Below, in pieces: positions 21,567 through 25,871 of a stretch of DNA of 25,871 nt. Position 1 is the stretch's first letter. Every line of letters begins with the position of its first letter. Origin of the DNA: Giesbergeria sp. Lineage in GTDB: Bacteria; Pseudomonadota; Gammaproteobacteria; Burkholderiales; Burkholderiaceae_C. A program made the position numbers and the translations under genes. A model generated the notes under the pieces. It was not told the origin of the DNA. It worked only from the letters and a program-made list of their open reading frames with translations, and ran no database searches. The DNA lies in contig JAUYGP010000623.1 of the NCBI GenBank assembly GCA_030690515.1, forward strand, positions 1-25,871, in the 5' to 3' direction.

Positions 21567-22973
21567 TCACTTGATCAGGCCCATTTGCTGCGGCAACCAC
21601 AGCGTCAGCGCCGGGATGTAGGTGATGGCGACGAGCCCCACCACCAGCGGAATCAGCCAGGGCATGATGGCCATGGTGGCGCGCTCCACCGAGAGCTTGG
21701 AAATGCGCGCCAGCACAAACAGCACCATGCCCAGCGGCGGGGTCATCAGGCCGATCATCAGGTTCAGCGTCACGATGAGGCCGAACTGGATCGGGTCGAT
21801 GCCCAGCTTGAGCACGATCGGCAGCAGGATGGGCACCAGGATGGTGATGGCGGCGATGGTGTCGATGAAGCAGCCTACGAACAGGATCAGCAGGTTGGCC
21901 AGCAGCAGGAACACCCACTTGTTGCTGGTGATGGAGAGGATCCAGTCGGCCAGGGCCTGCGCGGCCTGCGTGGTGGTGAGCAACCAGGCAAAGATGGACG
22001 CGGCGGTAACGATGAACAGCACCGAGGCCGTGGTCTCGATGGTGTCGAAGGTGGCTTGCGCCAGTGTCTTTAGGGTCATGGTGCGGTAGCGCACCAGGCC
22101 CAGGAACAAAGCCCAGAGCACCGCGGCCACGGCGGCTTCGGTCGGCGTGAACCAGCCCATGGTCATGCCGCCGATCAGGATCACCGGCGCCATCAGCGCC
22201 AGCACGGCGGAGAAGTTGAAGCGCCAGTCCAGCAGCAGCAGCGCCGCAAACGCAGTGACGGCAGCCACGTTCGCCGAGACCCCGGCTTTCACCGCCAGCC
22301 ACACGGCCATGGGGAAGGCCAGCACGACCAGGATCTCCAGCGCGGCGCGGCCCAGGCGCCCCCAGTGGAAAGCCACGTCGCCACCCCAGCCGTTGCGGCG
22401 TGCGAAATAGGTCACCGTGAGCATCATCAGCCCGGTCAGGAACAGGCCCGGCAGGATGCCCGCCACAAACAGCGCGCCGATGGAGACGTTGGCCATCATG
22501 CCGTAGATCACGAAGGGCAAGGACGGCGGAAAGATCGGTCCCAGCGTGGACGAGGCGGCGGTCACGCCGACCGCGAATTCGGTGGAATAGCCGTGGTCTT
22601 TCATGGCCTTGATCTCGATCGAGCCCAGGCCCGCCGCGTCGGCAATGGCCGTGCCCGACATGCCCGAGAAGATCACCGAGCCGATGATGTTGACCTGCCC
22701 CAGGCCACCTTTCATCCAGCCCACCAGAGCGATCGCAAAGTTGTAGATGCGCCCGGTGATGCCGGCGATGTTCATCAGGTTGCCCGCCAGGATAAAGAAG
22801 GGCACCGCCAGCAGCGGGAAGGACTCGATACCGGAGATCATGCGCTGCGCCAGCACGATGTCGGGCACGCTGCCCGAGACCAGGATATAGATCAGCGAGC
22901 CGCCCGCCATGGCCACCGCCACCGGCAGACCACAGAGCATCAGCCCCACGAAGGAAAGAATCAGAATCAGCAT
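21567..22973 (-). CDS. dctM: TRAP transporter large membrane subunit DctM
   Basis: The 468-residue integral membrane protein has the DctM pattern of about 12 helices: LILILSFVGLMLCGLPVAVA, FFILAGNLMNIAGITGRIYN, GGLGQVNIIGSVIFSGMSGT, SSTLGPIFPPSLPFVIYG, and LMIGLMTPPLGMVLFVLARI. It forms the channel of a Na+-coupled TRAP uptake system with DctQ and DctP. A TTG-initiated extension to 23003 would overlap dctQ, so the ATG at 22973, 11 bases after the dctQ stop, is chosen. Confidence 0.94.
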   Translation of the reverse strand: MLILILSFVGLMLCGLPVAVAMAGGSLIYILVSGSVPDIVLAQRMISGIESFPLLAVPFFILAGNLMNIAGITGRIYNFAIALVGWMKGGLGQVNIIGSVIFSGMSGTAIADAAGLGSIEIKAMKDHGYSTEFAVGVTAASSTLGPIFPPSLPFVIYGMMANVSIGALFVAGILPGLFLTGLMMLTVTYFARRNGWGGDVAFHWGRLGRAALEILVVLAFPMAVWLAVKAGVSANVAAVTAFAALLLLDWRFNFSAVLALMAPVILIGGMTMGWFTPTEAAVAAVLWALFLGLVRYRTMTLKTLAQATFDTIETTASVLFIVTAASIFAWLLTTTQAAQALADWILSITSNKWVFLLLANLLILFVGCFIDTIAAITILVPILLPIVLKLGIDPIQFGLIVTLNLMIGLMTPPLGMVLFVLARISKLSVERATMAIMPWLIPLVVGLVAITYIPALTLWLPQQMGLIK

Positions 22974-22983
22974 GGGGGTCCGT

Positions 22984-23595
22984 TCAGTCGGTCGAGCCGT
23001 CAAAGAAGCCGGGATTCTGCAGCGGCGAGAAGCCGCGCCGCCAGTTGTTCACGGCCACCTGCACGCCGCGCACCGTCATCAGGGCAAAGCCGGCAAAGGC
23101 CAGCCAGTAGACATAGCTCTTGTTCCAGTTGATGGTGGTCATGGGTTCGTTGTCCACCGCCAGCGCGTAGCGCGCCACCAGCCAGCTGGCGTAGCCGTAG
23201 AAGGCGATGGCCACCAGGTCCACCGCAGTGGACAGGACCCGGCCGGCCGAGGTCGGCAAGTGGCTGTACACCAGGTTGACCTGGATGTGTCGCGCTCGCC
23301 GCACGCACATGGACGCACCGATGAAGACGACCGGCATCAGGCAGTACACGGCCAGCTCTTCGGTCCAGGCAAACGAGTCGTTCAACACATAGCGGCTGAA
23401 GAACTGCAGAAACACCAGGCTGGCCATGGTCCAGAAGAAGCCCAGGCAGATCCAGTCTTCGATGGCGTAGCCCGAGAGGTCGACCTTATGCTGGTCGGCC
23501 TCTGCAAAGCTGGCCACCAGCGCTTCTGCACTGGACTCGACCGGGTGCGACTGTGCTGCGCCACCCACAGTGGGCAGAGCGCTTTGAAATGACAT
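22984..23595 (-). CDS. dctQ: TRAP transporter small membrane subunit DctQ
   Basis: A 203-residue protein with about 45 hydrophilic N-terminal residues, longer than usual, followed by four helices: LGFFWTMASLVFLQFFSRYV, AVYCLMPVVFIGASMCV, VDLVAIAFYGYASWLVA and VYWLAFAGFALMTVRG. The signature FAWTEELAVYCL is typical of DctQ. It bridges DctP docking and DctM. Its stop is 11 bases ahead of the dctM start, and it follows dctP by 11 bases. Confidence 0.93.
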   Translation of the reverse strand: MSFQSALPTVGGAAQSHPVESSAEALVASFAEADQHKVDLSGYAIEDWICLGFFWTMASLVFLQFFSRYVLNDSFAWTEELAVYCLMPVVFIGASMCVRRARHIQVNLVYSHLPTSAGRVLSTAVDLVAIAFYGYASWLVARYALAVDNEPMTTINWNKSYVYWLAFAGFALMTVRGVQVAVNNWRRGFSPLQNPGFFDGSTD

Positions 23596-23606
23596 GCCGG
23601 CTCGCC

Positions 23607-24575
23607 TTACTTGACAGCCTGGATGCGGTCCCAGTCGGCCTTCTGGTAGCCAAACTGTTCGAAGGACACGTTCTTCAGCACCGTGTCGCGGAACTCGCCG
23701 GTGTTCACCGCGGTCACGCTCACGCCTTTGCCGCGGAACACGGCGGCCAACTGGTTTTCGCGCGCGGCCACTTCTTTCGATGCCTTGGCAGCGGCTTCCT
23801 GTGTCACCTCGGTGAACATCTTCTTGTCGGCGTCAGACAGCTTCTTCCACAGGCCGCCCGCCACCACGGTGTTGAGGTGATCGACGATGTGACCGGTCAG
23901 CACAATGTGTTTTTGAACTTCATAAAACTTCTTGGCCTCAATGGTGGGCAGCGGGTTTTCCTGCGCTTCGACCGTGCCGTTCTGCAGCGCCAGGTAGACC
24001 TCGGCAAACGCAATGGGCGAGGTGTTGGCACCGCAGGCACGCGGCATCGCCAGGTAGGCCGGCACGTCGGGCACGCGCATCTTCAGGCCCTTCATGTCGG
24101 CGCACTTGGTGATCGGCCTGTTGCTGGTGGTATGGCGTGTGCCGTAGTAGGTGGTGGCAATGATCTCGTTGCCACTCTTTTGCTCGTAACCTGCAGACAG
24201 TTCCTTGTAGATGTCGCTCTTGGTGTAGGCCAGCAGGTGGTCCACGTCGCGGAAGGTGTAGGGGTAGTACGTCACACCGATGCGCGGGAAGGCCTTGGCG
24301 GCAAAGCTGGAGCCCGAGATGATGATGTCCACCGTACCCAGGCTCAGGCCCTGGTTGATGTCGTTTTCCTTGCCCAACTGCGACGCCGGGTACACGTCGA
24401 TTTGGTAGCGCCCAGCGCTGCGTTTCTTGATTTCTTCAGCCGCCCATACCGATGCGGTATGAAAGGGCTCGGAAGTCTCATAGACGTGGGCCCACTTGAG
24501 CTTGGTCTGTGCGAAGGCAGGGGCTGCCACCACCAGGCTCGCGGCCAGGGCCAGGGTCATACGTTGGAATTTCAT
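23607..24575 (-). CDS. dctP: TRAP substrate-binding protein DctP
   Basis: A 322-residue periplasmic solute-binding protein with a Sec signal peptide MKFQRMTLALAASLVVAAPA ending in FAQ (cleavage after about residue 22). The family layout is clear: LKWAHVYETSEPFHTASVWA, the YPASQLGKENDINQGLSLGT segment, MKGLKMRVPD with the carboxylate-binding Arg, and QNGTVEAQENPLPTI. The ligand should be an organic or sugar acid such as an aldonate, aldarate or uronate, consistent with the catabolic genes downstream. AGGAG lies upstream of the ATG. Confidence 0.94.
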   Translation of the reverse strand: MKFQRMTLALAASLVVAAPAFAQTKLKWAHVYETSEPFHTASVWAAEEIKKRSAGRYQIDVYPASQLGKENDINQGLSLGTVDIIISGSSFAAKAFPRIGVTYYPYTFRDVDHLLAYTKSDIYKELSAGYEQKSGNEIIATTYYGTRHTTSNRPITKCADMKGLKMRVPDVPAYLAMPRACGANTSPIAFAEVYLALQNGTVEAQENPLPTIEAKKFYEVQKHIVLTGHIVDHLNTVVAGGLWKKLSDADKKMFTEVTQEAAAKASKEVAARENQLAAVFRGKGVSVTAVNTGEFRDTVLKNVSFEQFGYQKADWDRIQAVK

Positions 24576-24605
24576 GGTTTGTCTCCTGTTGTTGTGAATG
24601 CGGTG

Positions 24606-24704
24606 TTAGCCGGGAATCAGCTGCACCTTGGTACTGCGGCCTCGGTCCAAAACCAAATCGAAGGCCGCTTTCGATTGGCTGATCGGTTCATGTTCCTGGA
24701 TTCC
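24606..24704 (-). pseudogene. C-terminal remnant of a zinc (idonate-type) dehydrogenase
   Basis: Directly after the regulator stop, the same minus-strand frame reads GIQEHEPISQSKAAFDLVLD then RGRSTKVQLIPG and TAA. This matches the last 25-30 residues of MDR sugar or idonate dehydrogenases (..AAF.LA.DRS.A.KVQL..). No start codon or other part of the enzyme remains. It appears to be the tail of a gene that once lay between gntR and dctP and was deleted up to the regulator stop. The resemblance is short but lies in the expected position. Confidence 0.6.
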
Positions 24705-25406
24705 TCAGTTGGACTTGCCCGGCGTGGTCCAACCGGCCGAGAAGCGTTGGTGGGACCGATCCAGGTGGACACCCATCGCCATGCGGGCTTTCTCGGGGTC
24801 ATGCAAGGCGATGGCTTCAATCACGGTACGGTGCTCATCCACCGCCTGCATCCAAGTGGCTTCGCGTTCAAAGTGGCTTCCGAGCTGGGCAGACAGTGGG
24901 CTGTTGCGCTCATCAAAAAGCTGTGTCACCACGGCCTGGAGCACGCTGTTGTCGCTGGCCTGGGCGATACGGATGTGAAAACTGCGGTCACCATGGATGG
25001 GAAGCGTGCGTGCGGCAATGTCGCGCTCCATCTCACGCAAGGATTCATTCAGGTCGCCAACCAAGCTACGGTCTTTACTGCGGGCAGCCGCAGCGGCCAG
25101 TTCACCTTCAATGAGTTTGCGGGCGCGGATGATTTCAAGCGGACCGGGCGCGTTGTCGAGCATCCGCACAGATTCACGGCCGATCACAAAAATACCGGAA
25201 CCCATGCGCACTTCGATCAGGCCCTCGACCTCCAGCGCAATCAGCGCTTCGCGCACAGACGGCCGCGAAACACCCATCTTGGCCGCGAGATCCCGCTCGG
25301 GAGGTAATCGGGTCCCCATTGCGAATTCGCCGCTCTGAATGAGCTGGCGCAACTGGTCGGCGATCTGACGGTACAGACGACGGGGCTCGATGGGTTGAAA
25401 CGGCAT
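24705..25406 (-). CDS. FadR-subfamily GntR transcriptional regulator
   Basis: A 233-residue regulator: winged helix-turn-helix (about 8-75; LYRQIADQLRQLIQSGEFAM, RLPPERDLAAKMGVSRPSVR, EALIALEVEGLIEVRMGSGI) and an FCD ligand domain (about 95-220) with metal-site histidines in GDRSFHIRIAQASDN, DEHRTVIEAI and MGVHLDRS. FadR-type GntR proteins repress sugar-acid operons and release DNA on ligand binding. A palindromic operator lies just upstream. No clear Shine-Dalgarno precedes the ATG. It is the first gene of the minus-strand operon and probably regulates itself and the transport and catabolic genes. Confidence 0.93.
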   Translation of the reverse strand: MPFQPIEPRRLYRQIADQLRQLIQSGEFAMGTRLPPERDLAAKMGVSRPSVREALIALEVEGLIEVRMGSGIFVIGRESVRMLDNAPGPLEIIRARKLIEGELAAAAARSKDRSLVGDLNESLREMERDIAARTLPIHGDRSFHIRIAQASDNSVLQAVVTQLFDERNSPLSAQLGSHFEREATWMQAVDEHRTVIEAIALHDPEKARMAMGVHLDRSHQRFSAGWTTPGKSN

Positions 25407-25429
25407 GTGTGAAATTTGGTTAAAAGGTC

Positions 25430-25446
25430 AATTGGTCTGACCAATT
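25430..25446. promoter_or_regulatory. GntR/FadR-type operator palindrome
   Basis: AATTGGTCTGACCAATT at 25430-25446 is a perfect 17-base palindrome with the central TGGTCnGACCA core typical of FadR-subfamily operators. It lies 24-40 bases upstream of the regulator ATG. A wider inverted repeat, ATTTGGTTAA (25414-25423) and TTAACCAAAT (25445-25454), overlaps it with a slightly shifted centre and may provide a second half-site pair. Confidence 0.88.
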
Positions 25447-25617
25447 AACCAAATTATCAAACAGATATTCCACTGAACTGGAGAGGGTTTACCCGCACGG
25501 CCAGATCAAGCTGTGCTGATTCAGACACCCATGATCCGGCAGGAACATGGATGATGGTGATCCGGGCTGTTTTGCAATTGAAGGTACATTGCCCATAACG
25601 CTTTTTTGGAGTTCACC
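25447..25617. promoter_or_regulatory. Divergent intergenic region with a weak candidate promoter for the last gene
   Basis: This gap separates the regulator operator from the + strand gene at 25618. A possible sigma-70 promoter reads TTGCAA (25572-25577), a 16-base spacer and CATAAC (25594-25599). Each element matches the consensus at only four positions. Nothing else in the gap is recognisable. Confidence 0.3.
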
Positions 25618-25871
25618 ATGAATTTTGGACTTATTGCCCACCGACTGCACCGTATTGGGCCGGACTGCACGCTGTTGCGCTGGGCCAGGCTGTGTGAAGC
25701 GGACTTGCAGACTCTGGCACTTCAATTGCACGCCACGGGCGGTGCGCATGACACGCTGGTCATCAACCATTTACTGCGTGATCAAGTTGTTTCGGTGGGT
25801 CATGGTCGCGACGGCGGTTTGATGCGCCTCGTTTCTCGCGCGGCGGGTGGTTTGACGCCAGAGACGGCGAT
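25618..25871 (+). CDS. Unidentified protein, 5' part only
   Basis: An ATG at 25618 with a well-spaced GGAG (25608-25611) opens a frame that runs to the window end without a stop (84 complete codons). It begins MNFGLIAHRLHRIGPDCTLL and continues RWARLCEADLQTLALQLHAT. The visible part is soluble, mixed helix and turn, with two cysteines, no signal peptide and no motif I recognise. It is divergent from the gntR regulator, so the operator between them could also affect it. The function is unknown. Confidence 0.65.
   Translation, partial: MNFGLIAHRLHRIGPDCTLLRWARLCEADLQTLALQLHATGGAHDTLVINHLLRDQVVSVGHGRDGGLMRLVSRAAGGLTPETA

Noticed and set aside
23553..25307. 584-codon open frame on the + strand
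   Set aside because: Antisense shadow of dctP and the GntR regulator, both of which have clear family motifs; the composition is low in information.

Overview
The window looks like a betaproteobacterial chromosome segment, probably Burkholderiales/Comamonadaceae (Rhodoferax-, Polaromonas- or Leptothrix-like). This rests on high GC, the style of the nitrogen-fixation accessory genes, and a FadR-type TRAP sugar-acid locus; genus is inference. Nothing here is rRNA, tRNA or CRISPR. The gene blocks are: mobile-element debris (1-~710), a signalling operon (~729-6695), a nifB-led nitrogen-fixation operon (~6958-17836, all +), a convergent sugar-acid catabolic operon (17861-25406, all -), and the start of an unidentified + strand gene (25618-end).

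Left edge: one minus-strand reading frame joins an IS110-type transposase segment (~260-600) to an IS91-type transposase C-terminus (1-259). Next to it lies the last 23 codons of a vanished HD-GYP gene (729-800), nearly identical in plan to the 3' end of the intact HD-GYP gene at 5670-6695. This suggests a duplicated signalling module that was cut down at a mobile-element boundary. The intact module is a PhnD-like lipoprotein, a 1306-residue PAS/GAF hybrid histidine kinase and a REC-HD-GYP response regulator, joined by ATGA overlaps. It should sense a small ligand and adjust c-di-GMP.

Nif block: a -24/-12 sigma-54 promoter and two TGT-N10-ACA NifA sites precede nifB. Behind nifB come a 2[4Fe-4S] ferredoxin, an IscA-like protein, a TPR-like protein, an LRV iron-sulfur repeat protein, two NifZ proteins, a small Cys-rich protein, a NifS-type cysteine desulfurase, NifT and a small conserved protein. 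These fit FeMo-cofactor and cluster supply. Then follows an unusual module: a DegT/DnrJ-fold protein with Ser at the PLP lysine position, a SIR2-like protein whose three hallmark motifs are all changed, a [2Fe-2S] ferredoxin, a FAD amine-oxidase-like protein with an extra C-terminal helical domain, and a HepT/DUF86-like protein whose RNase histidine is replaced by Cys. Three enzyme folds without their usual catalytic residues in one nif operon is the most novel signal in the window.

Catabolic block (minus strand, transcription right to left): FadR/GntR regulator with a perfect operator palindrome, TRAP transporter dctP-dctQ-dctM, an FAH-family hydrolase, an altronate/galactarate dehydratase-family protein and a zinc dehydrogenase (RspB/L-galactonate dehydrogenase-like). 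Between these genes I found three short gene scars: the C-terminus of a zinc dehydrogenase (24606-24704), an internally deleted short-chain dehydrogenase (21401-21550), and the N-terminus of an RspA/mannonate-dehydratase-like enzyme (18908-18961). The operon has therefore lost at least three enzymes while keeping uptake and regulation.
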